Virus record (IMG/VR): IMGVR_UViG_3300033153_008904
Location: 1 to 35,693 of that record
Origin: a virus
Length of the DNA stretch: 35,693 bases
Direction: 5' to 3' (one strand)
Positions within the stretch are counted from its first letter, which is position 1. Each line of letters opens with the position of its first letter. The notes under the pieces are model-generated. The model saw only the letters and a program-made list of their open reading frames with translations, made no database searches and was not told the origin of the DNA. Of the stretch, positions 1-7,810 are shown in pieces. Both the position numbers and the translations under genes were made by a program.

Positions 1-114
1 GTAAATGAAAGATCTAAGAATATTATCGTTTATAGGTGCATCGTTCACCAATATTTCAATTGAAATGAATAATTATGATGTTGATGACTTGAATTTCGAC
101 ATGACTGTTGACAC
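1..114. repeat. Terminal direct repeat, left copy
   Basis: These 114 bases recur exactly at 35580-35693. The repeat covers the spacer and the first 36 codons of the connector gene at 5-811. It shows that the contig is circularly closed, either as an assembler overlap of a circularly permuted genome or as a true short terminal redundancy. Because the break falls in the middle of the structural operon, an arbitrary cut of a circular or permuted molecule is the simpler reading. Confidence 0.95.
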
Positions 115-811
115 AGATTATATTTACTCGGGTCTACATAAGCCGTTTAAGAATCAATATATAGGAATAGAGTCAAACGATACGCCTGGCGCCGTGAAGC
201 GAGAATATTACAATGGCACATCGTGGGTCGATCTCGCTGTCGTTGATGGCACAGTTAATTTTACAAGGTCTGGATTTGTTACATGGGATTTACCGAGTGA
301 TTGGGTAGCCACCGAAATTGATGGTGAATCACTTTTTTATATTAGAACGACAGCGACAATTGATGTTGATATCCAGGGCATTAACATGCTTTTTGCAAAC
401 GATAATGACTTAAGGGAACACTACCGAAATATTAATGAATATCTCGGATCAGATACTTCATACATTGCAACACATCAAGCAAGTAAAAAAGATATTATTC
501 AGAAAATAAGAAATAGCAAGAAGGTAAAAATTTCCTCAATCGATAATACGATTACAGATTTAACCATATGGGATTTTACAAGACCAGAACAGTTGAGAAA
601 TGCGGCAACATATCTTTGCTTGTCAAAAATCTTTGCAGGTGTTTCCGATAACGCAGATGGTAAGTTTTTGCAATTATCGAGATCGTTTCGAAAGGATTAT
701 AAGGAATCTGTCGACACTTTTTTAATGAATGTTGATATTAATGATAATGGATTAGAAGACACTAGCGAAGAATCTGAGAGCCAAAACATTACAAGGATTG
801 TGTACGTATGA
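5..811 (+). CDS. Putative head-tail adaptor with N-terminal beta domain
   Basis: Protein of 268 residues. Its ribosome site (GGAGG, 35574-35578) is visible only in the repeated copy at the right end of the window. Residues about 1-130 look beta-rich, with the pattern YYNGTSWVDL, then SGFVTWDLP and FYIRTT, seen in many phage structural proteins. Residues about 135-240 are helical and charged, as in gp6-type adaptors that bind the portal ring. It sits between head genes and the tail terminator, with an ATGA stop-start overlap to the next gene, which fits a head-tail connector. The two-part build is unusual for gp6 proteins, which are normally only about 100 residues. Role is inferred from position and length rather than a diagnostic motif. 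Confidence 0.55.
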   Translation: MKDLRILSFIGASFTNISIEMNNYDVDDLNFDMTVDTDYIYSGLHKPFKNQYIGIESNDTPGAVKREYYNGTSWVDLAVVDGTVNFTRSGFVTWDLPSDWVATEIDGESLFYIRTTATIDVDIQGINMLFANDNDLREHYRNINEYLGSDTSYIATHQASKKDIIQKIRNSKKVKISSIDNTITDLTIWDFTRPEQLRNAATYLCLSKIFAGVSDNADGKFLQLSRSFRKDYKESVDTFLMNVDINDNGLEDTSEESESQNITRIVYV

Positions 812-1263
812 CTGACACAATAAAAACGATTAGGACGGGAATTGAGACTTGTATAGGGGATAATACTACATTCACCAAGCTTGATAACAAATTTGATCTA
901 GAAAAAAATCAATTTAACAATGAAGTTAAGAGATATGGAGTTGTTGCTCGAGATGGTTCTCCAGCAGGTCAGTCATTGTTGAGATATGTAACAATTGACC
1001 GTGATTTTCAAATAACATTGTGCAATAAATTTATTTCAACAACCAATGGGGATGACCAGCAAGAAGTTATTGGCGATCTTTTAGAGAATGCAATGGAGAC
1101 AATAACAGAAAGATTGCAATCATCAAAAGCCGGACTTCCCAACTTGGTTAATTCGATTAACTTTGCGAATAACGACGTAGTTGTTTATGATGAAATAGAG
1201 AATCTTGCAATTTTAAGATTCGATGTAATTGTACAATTTAGAAAACAAATAATTAACTGCTAG
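808..1263 (+). CDS. Putative tail terminator / tail completion protein
   Basis: Protein of 151 residues starting at an ATG that overlaps the previous stop (ATGA). Its size, alpha/beta pattern (N-terminal helix, central strands RYVTIDRDFQITLC, long helix, C-terminal strands ILRFDVIVQFR) and place directly before the major tail tube gene match tail terminator proteins of the lambda gpU/HK97 gp10-downstream class, which cap the finished tail tube and join it to the head. No catalytic or binding motif is visible. The assignment rests on gene order and fold impression, with no recognised family signature. Confidence 0.55.
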   Translation: MTDTIKTIRTGIETCIGDNTTFTKLDNKFDLEKNQFNNEVKRYGVVARDGSPAGQSLLRYVTIDRDFQITLCNKFISTTNGDDQQEVIGDLLENAMETITERLQSSKAGLPNLVNSINFANNDVVVYDEIENLAILRFDVIVQFRKQIINC

Positions 1264-1272
1264 GAGAGTGTA

Positions 1273-2442
1273 ATGGCTATTGGCGTATTAAAAAATAAGA
1301 CATTGGTTGCCCTTGTCGAAGAGGTAACAGAGGGAACACCGATCGATCCATCTGCCGGTGCAGAATTTATTCAAGTTCTTGATGGAATTACAAATGATCC
1401 TGCTAAGGAATTAGTTGAAAGAGCCGTGATTACACCGCTCAAAGGAAAAATTCAACCAAGAACGTCGACTAGGTCTGCAAGTGGTTCTTTGCCTCTCGAG
1501 TGGAAAGCCAGTGGAACCGAAGGTGCAGATGATCTCGAAGCAGGAATCGCCTACGAGGCATTGCTTGGTGGTAAAACGCAAATATCTGCAAGGGATGAAG
1601 TAGAGGCAACATCAACGGCATCGGCTTTTTTAGTAACAGGGCATGGACTAACTGTTGGTATGTTCTTACACATTTTAGAACCTGGTGCACATCACTTAGC
1701 ATTTGTTAAAAGTGTCGAAGGTGTCGATGATTTCACAATCACACCACCAATGCCAGGTGCACCAACACCGGGAACAGAATACGCAAAATCGACTGTGTAT
1801 TTCGCAGATGATAATGAGAAAACATTCACAGAAACAATTTATTGGGGCGACGAGATTAAAGAACAAATTGATGGTGTAAGACCAGCGTCATGCTCTTTTG
1901 AAAATATTGTAACTGGACAAACACCGAATGCATCTTTTTCATTACAGGGGTTAAACTTTACAGAAGTTGACGGGTCGGCGCCAGTAACACCAGTTTATAA
2001 TGACACATTGCCACCAATTGCCTTAAGCGCAACCGTTTCAATGGGTGGTGCATGTATTGATATGGATGAATTATCTTTTTCGGTAGAAAATACTATTTCT
2101 AACTTAACATCTGTTTGCTCTGCAGACGGAATAATTGCAAGTAGAATTTCCGAGAGGGCAGTTGCTGGATCACTAACACCATACCTTGACGATGCCGATG
2201 TTAGTAATTTTACAAAATTTAACGAAAATACAGACTTTGAATTGATTGTTACTCTTGCAAATCCCTCAGGTGTTGACGGAGAACTTGAAATCGGAAGTGC
2301 GATCGGTGCATACATGCCACAATGTATTTTCACGGCCCTGCCAAAAGCTGACAAAGACGGTACACTGACACAGGCTGGAGAATTTCAGGCTCATACAGGT
2401 GCAACCGGCGACAAAGTAGAAATCTTTTTAGGATTTGCTTAG
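1273..2442 (+). CDS. Major tail tube protein
   Basis: Protein of 389 residues with a strong ribosome site (TAGGAGAG) before ATG 1273. The N-terminus (LVALVEEVTEGTPIDP) is the usual opening of phage tail tube subunits, which polymerise into rings around the tape measure. A central insertion, about residues 100-170, contains a beta-rich segment (SAFLVTGHGLTVGMFLHIL) that may be an extra surface domain. The gene lies between the tail terminator and the frameshifted tail chaperones, as expected, and is followed at once by an intrinsic terminator, consistent with a need for high and separate expression of an abundant virion protein. Confidence 0.8.
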   Translation: MAIGVLKNKTLVALVEEVTEGTPIDPSAGAEFIQVLDGITNDPAKELVERAVITPLKGKIQPRTSTRSASGSLPLEWKASGTEGADDLEAGIAYEALLGGKTQISARDEVEATSTASAFLVTGHGLTVGMFLHILEPGAHHLAFVKSVEGVDDFTITPPMPGAPTPGTEYAKSTVYFADDNEKTFTETIYWGDEIKEQIDGVRPASCSFENIVTGQTPNASFSLQGLNFTEVDGSAPVTPVYNDTLPPIALSATVSMGGACIDMDELSFSVENTISNLTSVCSADGIIASRISERAVAGSLTPYLDDADVSNFTKFNENTDFELIVTLANPSGVDGELEIGSAIGAYMPQCIFTALPKADKDGTLTQAGEFQAHTGATGDKVEIFLGFA

Positions 2443-2467
2443 TCTCCCCCCTATTCTAAGTAAATGT

Positions 2468-2506
2468 AACCCCTTGCGCTTTCATCGTGTGAGGGGTTAT
2501 TATTAT
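2468..2506 (+). terminator. Intrinsic terminator after tail tube gene
   Basis: Inverted repeat AACCCCTTGCGC (2468-2479) pairs with GTGTGAGGGGTT (2487-2498) over 12 positions, three of them G-U wobbles, around the 7-nt loop TTTCATC. It is followed by ATTATTATTAT rather than a pure T run, so termination may be partial and leave read-through for the tail genes downstream. It begins 25 bases after the stop codon of the tail tube gene. Confidence 0.75.
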
Positions 2507-2526
2507 CAAAAACCGAGGGGGTTCTT

Positions 2527-2946
2527 ATGTCTATAATCTATAGAAAAACAGATTTAATTAACTTAAAGATTGGTGATTTAACATTTATTATTAGACCACT
2601 TTCTTATCAAGACAGAATTTCTGTTATGTCAGCACTTTCAACTGAAGGTGGTTCTATTGTTGAAAACGCAGCCCTTGCGACCTTCAAACTAATGAAGCAT
2701 GCGATTGCAGGTGTGTCGGGCGCCAAGCTTCCAGATGGTGAAGATTATGAAATCTCAAAAGATGAAGAGGGTAAAATTTCAGATGACTCAATTGATGATT
2801 TGTTAAACCTTGAAGAAAACGATGTTTTAGGAATGGCTCTACATAATTTTCTAAAAGGAATACCAGCGAAACTAATTAACCCAAACACTAGCGAAAAACT
2901 TGAGGGAGTTGAAATAATTCCTTCACCAGGTGTGCCAAAAAAGTAA
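2527..2946 (+). CDS. Tail assembly chaperone, short form (gpG-like)
   Basis: Protein of 139 residues, ribosome site GAGGGGG ahead of ATG 2527. It lies between the tail tube and tape measure genes, the fixed place of tail assembly chaperones, which coat the tape measure during tail building and do not stay in the virion. The sequence is acidic and helical with a beta start (IGDLTFIIRPLSY). The gene ends with codons CCA AAA AAG TAA, which places a canonical A AAA AAG slippery heptamer directly before the stop; slipping back one base enters the next reading frame. This is the same arrangement as lambda gpG/gpGT. Confidence 0.8.
   Translation: MSIIYRKTDLINLKIGDLTFIIRPLSYQDRISVMSALSTEGGSIVENAALATFKLMKHAIAGVSGAKLPDGEDYEISKDEEGKISDDSIDDLLNLEENDVLGMALHNFLKGIPAKLINPNTSEKLEGVEIIPSPGVPKK
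2937..2943 (+). promoter_or_regulatory. Programmed -1 frameshift slippery site A AAA AAG
   Basis: The heptamer is in the correct phase: last base of CCA, then AAA, then AAG, immediately followed by TAA. After a -1 slip the ribosome reads GTA ATT AAC and continues without a stop through 16 codons to ATG 2991 and on to 3386. The predicted fusion has 286 residues. No strong downstream stimulatory hairpin was found by eye; the stop codon next to the site may itself favour slipping. Confidence 0.8.
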
Positions 2947-3386
2947 TTAACTCATTCGGTCTACTCTGGGAAGTTTTTCGTTTTGAGGTCATGCAATTCA
3001 ACACACTATCTGCGCGTGAAACCTTGCAAGTTGCTGCGAGCGTTTATTCTATTTTTGACGAGAAGTGGAATTGCTATAAGTGTATGACACATAGAGACTT
3101 TGATAAATATCAGAAAGTTAAGGGTTGCATATCGACACCAAGAACAAATTACAAAGTTGAGGGTTTTAAAATAAACAAATGCCTCGGAAACTTTACTTCA
3201 CGAGAAGTTTATTCTTATTTTGAAATGTTTAAGGTTTATGAGCGTGGTATAATGCCATTTGAAGGCTCAATGATGGACCAACCGGCTAAATTAATTGACC
3301 TTTTTAATATGATCGAGCAATTAAAACTTGAAAAAGTAGCTGAAATGCAAAAAGCCGAAGATAAAAAGCGTAAACAAAATAGATAA
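2943..3386 (+). CDS. Tail assembly chaperone, frameshift extension (gpT-like)
   Basis: This is the -1 frame extension of the chaperone gene. From base 2943 the frame is open for 147 codons. It contains an internal ATG at 2991 (131 residues from there), but that ATG has only a close GAGG and no well-spaced ribosome site, so frameshifting from 2937-2943 is the likelier route. The segment has W/Y/C-rich motifs (KWNCYKCM, then RDFDKYQ) and ends in a helical Lys-rich tail. In the lambda model, the short form coats the tape measure and the extended form recruits tail tube subunits. The function is inferred from the architecture, because sequence conservation in these proteins is poor. Confidence 0.75.
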   Translation, partial: VINSFGLLWEVFRFEVMQFNTLSARETLQVAASVYSIFDEKWNCYKCMTHRDFDKYQKVKGCISTPRTNYKVEGFKINKCLGNFTSREVYSYFEMFKVYERGIMPFEGSMMDQPAKLIDLFNMIEQLKLEKVAEMQKAEDKKRKQNR

Positions 3387-3427
3387 ATTGTTAATTTGTA
3401 AGTACACTATGGATAGAGGTGTTTTAT

Positions 3428-5656
3428 ATGGTAAACAAGGTAGAAGTTGATGTTTTAGTCGAAACGAAGGCGGCAAGAAAGTCTATTGATCGACTAGAGA
3501 AGTCTTTTACTGATTTTGCCAAAAGCGCAAAGAAAGAAACCGATAAGGCAACTGGCGCGTTTGATGTTTTTGCCGGAGTCATTAGTGCTCAAGCAGTCAG
3601 TAGTATTTTTAAGTCCATCACAAGTTCGGTTATAGATTTTGGTGTTTCATCTGTCAGGACGGCAGCCAAGATTGAGGGTCTAACAACACAGCTAACAACA
3701 CTGACAGGATCAACGGCCAACGCAAAGGCGATACTTGAAGACCTTACACAATTTGCAGCGACAACACCTTTTCAACTAGAGGGCTTGGCACAAACAACTA
3801 AAAAACTTTTATCTTTTGGGTTCGCCCAAGACGAAATTATAGGAAAGCTAACCGAGTTAGGAGATGTGGCTGCAGGCTCTGGCGTAGATATTCAAGAACT
3901 GGCTTTGATCTATGGCCAAGTAAATGCAGCTTCGAAATTAACAGGTGAAAGATTATTGCAGTTACAAGAAAGGGCGGTTCCTATTGGGCCAGCACTTGCA
4001 AAAACAATGGGCGTTGCCGAGACAGCAATAAAGGATCTTGTTTCTCGTGGCGAAGTTGATTTTGCAACATTCGAAAAAGCGTTCGCAAGTCTAAGTCAAG
4101 AAGGTGGTCAATTTTTCCAAGGAATGATTCGTCAATCAAAAACTTTTGATGGTGTCATGTCGACACTTGGCGATAATATTGAATTGGTCGAAAAAGATAT
4201 TGGAGATGGTTTACTTCCAACAATTAAAACCCTGGCCTCTGCATTTATTGGAGTGATACAAAGCAATAAAGGTCTGGCCAAAAGTTTCGGTGTTTTTCTT
4301 GACGGAAAATTAAATGAAGGCGTTGATCTTTTAATCGATTCAATAATACCCCTAGGAAGTGCGGTTGTTTTTCTTAGCGATGTTTTTAACGGACTGGTCC
4401 ATGTTTGGGACGCACTGAAGATCGGTATCAATGAAATTGCAAAAGGGTGGGTCATGCTTGCAGAAGTCGCTTTAGGTGCGGCAAAGTCAATCTCTGAGGC
4501 TCTGGGAATAGACACTACGCTGATCGATCAAGGCATCGAAGCCACGAAAGTCTTACGCGAATCAATGGACGAAACGACAACCGAAATTGTCGCAGGTATG
4601 GGCGAGCGTGTTAAATCTCAAGGTGAATTTGCAAGAACCGTTGAATCAGTTACGCAAAAAGTGACGGAATCGGCAAAAATCGAAATTGCTGCAGAAAGGG
4701 CAAAAACAAAAGCACTTGAAGAGGAGTCAAATAAAAAATCTGAAATAAAAAAGAAAGAAGCCGACAAAGTTTTAACGGAAAGTGAACAGATTGCTGCAAA
4801 AGTGGCAGAAATTGAAAAGAAAAAATCAGAGGCCGTTATTCAAAACAAGGCAAATGAGATTGTTGCCCTTGCCGAAATGGAGCAGGTTGAGGCGGATCGA
4901 AAAGAAGAGGAGCGAGTCGTTAGGCTTGAACTCGACACCGAACAAGCTGATACACGTCTCGAGGAGCTATCTTCTCGACTCGGAAAAGAAGAGGCCATAA
5001 AATCAGAGGCCGAAGCAAGGCGACTGGACAAAGAAGGAAAGATCGCGCAAGCCAAAAAGAAACGGCAAGCCACAGATTTAAAAGCCGATAAACAAAATAT
5101 ATTAGAGTTTCAAAAATTTGAAAACTTAACCAACAAACAAAAAATTCAGAATGTGCAGTCTACGCTTGGTCAAATATCGACTCTAACAAGCAGCAATAAC
5201 AAAACATTGTTTAATATAGGTCGTGCATCTGCAATATCCGACGCAACAATTCGAGGGTTCCAGGCAGTGCAGGTTGCGCTCTCAAGTGCACCCCCTCCAT
5301 TTAACTTTGCATTGGCGAGCCTAGTTGGGATTGCAACCGCTGCGAACGTTTCAAAAATTGCATCGACTAAACCACCCGGATTCGCCGGTGGTGGTGTTGT
5401 TGGTGGCATACCTCAAGACAGAGATAATCAACTAATAGGGGCAGCGTCCGGCGAGGTTGTTTTAAATAGAAGACAAACGGCAAATACACTATTTGGGCTT
5501 GCAAATAACGGTGCACTTGGTGGCGGAGGCGGGTCAAGTTTAAATATAAATGTCGAAGCTGGAGTAGGTGGCATCTCGACTGAGCAAATTGACTTTCTAA
5601 TTGATTCAATAAATGATCGTACTGAATTTGGAAATCAAGAACTAAGGACTGCATAG
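3428..5656 (+). CDS. Tail tape measure protein
   Basis: Protein of 742 residues from ATG 3428, chosen over GTG 3419 because GAGGT lies 8 bases upstream. Residues about 60-260 match the tape-measure N-terminal domain type (LTTLTGS, FAATTPFQLEGLAQ, LSFGFAQDEI, LAKTMGV). A hydrophobic stretch around 275-365 may be the membrane-active part. Residues about 420-590 form a Lys/Glu-rich coiled coil. The C-terminal part has the usual GFAGGGVVGG and SGEVVLNRRQ motifs. The protein sets tail length; with the usual rule of about 1.5 angstrom per residue the tail would be near 110 nm. It lies directly after its chaperones. Confidence 0.92.
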   Translation: MVNKVEVDVLVETKAARKSIDRLEKSFTDFAKSAKKETDKATGAFDVFAGVISAQAVSSIFKSITSSVIDFGVSSVRTAAKIEGLTTQLTTLTGSTANAKAILEDLTQFAATTPFQLEGLAQTTKKLLSFGFAQDEIIGKLTELGDVAAGSGVDIQELALIYGQVNAASKLTGERLLQLQERAVPIGPALAKTMGVAETAIKDLVSRGEVDFATFEKAFASLSQEGGQFFQGMIRQSKTFDGVMSTLGDNIELVEKDIGDGLLPTIKTLASAFIGVIQSNKGLAKSFGVFLDGKLNEGVDLLIDSIIPLGSAVVFLSDVFNGLVHVWDALKIGINEIAKGWVMLAEVALGAAKSISEALGIDTTLIDQGIEATKVLRESMDETTTEIVAGMGERVKSQGEFARTVESVTQKVTESAKIEIAAERAKTKALEEESNKKSEIKKKEADKVLTESEQIAAKVAEIEKKKSEAVIQNKANEIVALAEMEQVEADRKEEERVVRLELDTEQADTRLEELSSRLGKEEAIKSEAEARRLDKEGKIAQAKKKRQATDLKADKQNILEFQKFENLTNKQKIQNVQSTLGQISTLTSSNNKTLFNIGRASAISDATIRGFQAVQVALSSAPPPFNFALASLVGIATAANVSKIASTKPPGFAGGGVVGGIPQDRDNQLIGAASGEVVLNRRQTANTLFGLANNGALGGGGGSSLNINVEAGVGGISTEQIDFLIDSINDRTEFGNQELRTA

Positions 5657-5657
5657 C

Positions 5658-6068
5658 ATGGCTAATTTTATACCAAAATTTTCTTACGTGCATCCTGTAG
5701 ATGGCGCCACCACGATAACATTAACACTGCCACCCACTGGCGACCCATTGAGGGAAAAGTCAGCGACAAGTGGAAAAGAAACAAGATCAAATCTTGGAAA
5801 AACTCAATATCAAAAGAACTATCAAGACCACACTTTTGAGTTAAATCTTATTTTTTTAACGGTAACTGAAAAAGATGCGCTCGAGAAAATGTTTGATGAT
5901 TATGCATCATTCGGAAAATCTTTTAGTTATTACCCGAGCGAAGATGAGTCAGAGTTCTTTAATGTGATATGGCCAGGAAGTAAAAAAACATTTGAACCAA
6001 AAAAGGTGATTGTGTCTGGTAGTGATTTTATCTATGACTTAAAAATACCATTGAGAGTTGAGCTTTGA
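5658..6068 (+). CDS. Minor tail protein, distal-tail (Dit-like) candidate
   Basis: Protein of 136 residues following the tape measure gene by one base. Beta-rich pattern (TTITLTLPPTGDPL, HTFELNLIFLTVTEKDAL, FIYDLKIPLRVEL). Proteins in this position usually form the hexameric hub that closes the tube and holds the tail tip, as Dit in phage SPP1 or gpM in lambda. No firm family motif is visible, so the assignment is by gene order. The stop overlaps the TTG start of the next gene (TTGA), which suggests translational coupling. Confidence 0.5.
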   Translation: MANFIPKFSYVHPVDGATTITLTLPPTGDPLREKSATSGKETRSNLGKTQYQKNYQDHTFELNLIFLTVTEKDALEKMFDDYASFGKSFSYYPSEDESEFFNVIWPGSKKTFEPKKVIVSGSDFIYDLKIPLRVEL

Positions 6069-7798
6069 GTTTTGACACAGAGGCAGAAGACCTAAATTCA
6101 CAGATAAATCTAGTTTTAAAAATTGACTCAGTTTATTTTGCACAAAGAGATGTTGATAGTGGTTTGTCTGTGGACGCTGACAAAATCGGATTAATGAGAA
6201 CGGTCAAAATATCTGGCAACTCTGTCGATATTCGCAAGGTAAAAACATCGTTGTCAACCTTAACATTTTCACTAATAGACAAAGACGGTGTAATTTCTAT
6301 TTTTCTCATGTCAAAAGATGATAACTATCTAGAGAAAACAGTTGAACTTTACGCCGGATTCACAACTGGATCTTTTGATTTTTCTGATTATAGGCAGTTT
6401 GCAAAAACAAAACTCAAGTCAATATCAAAAACTGCCAATTCGTATTCATTTAGTTGCACAGAAGTAACATCATTAATCAAAGAAGAGGCGTTTTTTAATT
6501 TCACCGAACTAGACGGTGACATAGATGACTCGCAAACAACCCTTGATGTGATAGATGCCTCAGGGCTTGATTCAAGCGGTACTATAAAAATAGATGACGA
6601 ATTTATTGCATATACTGGCATCACGGTTGATACGCTTACAGGGTTATCAAGAGGTGTTAAGTCAGGGCTCGCGGCAGAGCATAAAGACGGGTCATCTTGT
6701 TTCATGGTCACTGAAATAGAAGATAACCCCATTGACATAATGCTCGATATAATGCAAACCGCTTTGTCTATAACCACGGCAGATATCGATGTGACAAGTT
6801 TCACAGATATTCGAGATTCTTTCTTTGCAGCAACTCAAGTAAGATTTTCGATAGCTGGACTAGAAGACGTTTTAGATTTTTTCGAAGATGAAATATTGTT
6901 GCCACTTAATTGCAGGTTAACATCTATAGATGGGCTAATCGGCTTAGCTATTCTAGACCAAACTGATTTGACGATAATACCAACAGATCTTGATGAATTA
7001 ACAATAGAGGGCACCCCAAACTGGGGAATCGGATCAAACAAAATTGTCAATGAGATAATCGTGCAATGGGGATATGTTGAGGGCACAAATGTCTATTCGA
7101 AAACATCTACATTTAGTGACGCAACTTCACAGACATTATTTTCTAAGAAAAAAACGCTCACTTATAAATTCAAAGGCGTTAAATCTGACCTGTCTGGATC
7201 TACAATAGTAAATCAAATGGGATCAAGGTTGCTGGCCAGAACTAAAACAGCACAAGCGGATATTAAAGTTAACACTCTTTTTTCCAATGCTGCATTAATA
7301 GTTGGTGACGATGTATCAATGACGCATAGATTTTTACCACAGCAAGGTGCAGGATTAGGCATTGCAGACAGCCGACTAGAGATAATGAGTAAATCATTCA
7401 ATTTTGATACAAAAAGAGTTTCTTTTAAATTGCAATTTACATCTTTTGCCAATTTAAGAATAGGATTAATCGCACCCAGCCCACTAATATCAAGTGTTGT
7501 TGATCAAAGAACTTTCACAGTGCCAAGCGGTTCACAATTCAAGGCGGGCTATTTTTTAAGATTGTTTAATGTCGGATCAAATGACTATTATGCAGATGTT
7601 AAAAACGAGATTGATAGCGTTGTTGGTAATACAATTACAATGAAAGATAATTTTTCGACAACACTAACCACAAGTATTAAGATTAAATTTCCAGTTTATA
7701 GTGATTGTTCAAGTTTGCAGACTGGTAAATATGCTTTCATTGGGCCTGATAGTGGATTTTTTGTTGATGGCACCAAAACCTATCAGATACTTTTTTAA
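6065..7798 (+). CDS. Tail hub / tail tip protein
   Basis: Protein of 577 residues with a TTG start overlapping the previous stop; no ATG lies close enough to serve as well. The first 150 residues are beta-rich and resemble gp27-like hub domains. About residues 165-220 carry a small inserted domain of the type DASGLDSSGTIKIDDEFIAY followed by LTGLSRG and AAEHKDGS, common in phage hub and fibre proteins. About residues 280-500 (LEDVLDFFEDEILLPLNCRL, later RVSFKLQF) look like the second hub half. It probably forms the tip platform on which the 7811-11353 fibre is mounted. Exact role is inferred from order and domain impression. Confidence 0.6.
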   Translation: MSFDTEAEDLNSQINLVLKIDSVYFAQRDVDSGLSVDADKIGLMRTVKISGNSVDIRKVKTSLSTLTFSLIDKDGVISIFLMSKDDNYLEKTVELYAGFTTGSFDFSDYRQFAKTKLKSISKTANSYSFSCTEVTSLIKEEAFFNFTELDGDIDDSQTTLDVIDASGLDSSGTIKIDDEFIAYTGITVDTLTGLSRGVKSGLAAEHKDGSSCFMVTEIEDNPIDIMLDIMQTALSITTADIDVTSFTDIRDSFFAATQVRFSIAGLEDVLDFFEDEILLPLNCRLTSIDGLIGLAILDQTDLTIIPTDLDELTIEGTPNWGIGSNKIVNEIIVQWGYVEGTNVYSKTSTFSDATSQTLFSKKKTLTYKFKGVKSDLSGSTIVNQMGSRLLARTKTAQADIKVNTLFSNAALIVGDDVSMTHRFLPQQGAGLGIADSRLEIMSKSFNFDTKRVSFKLQFTSFANLRIGLIAPSPLISSVVDQRTFTVPSGSQFKAGYFLRLFNVGSNDYYADVKNEIDSVVGNTITMKDNFSTTLTTSIKIKFPVYSDCSSLQTGKYAFIGPDSGFFVDGTKTYQILF

Positions 7799-7810
7799 AA
7801 GGATGAATAT

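Noticed and set aside
2991-3386. Independent gene starting at ATG 2991
   Set aside because: The frame is already open from the slippery site at 2943 and the ATG has only a badly spaced GAGG, so it is read as the frameshift part of the chaperone.
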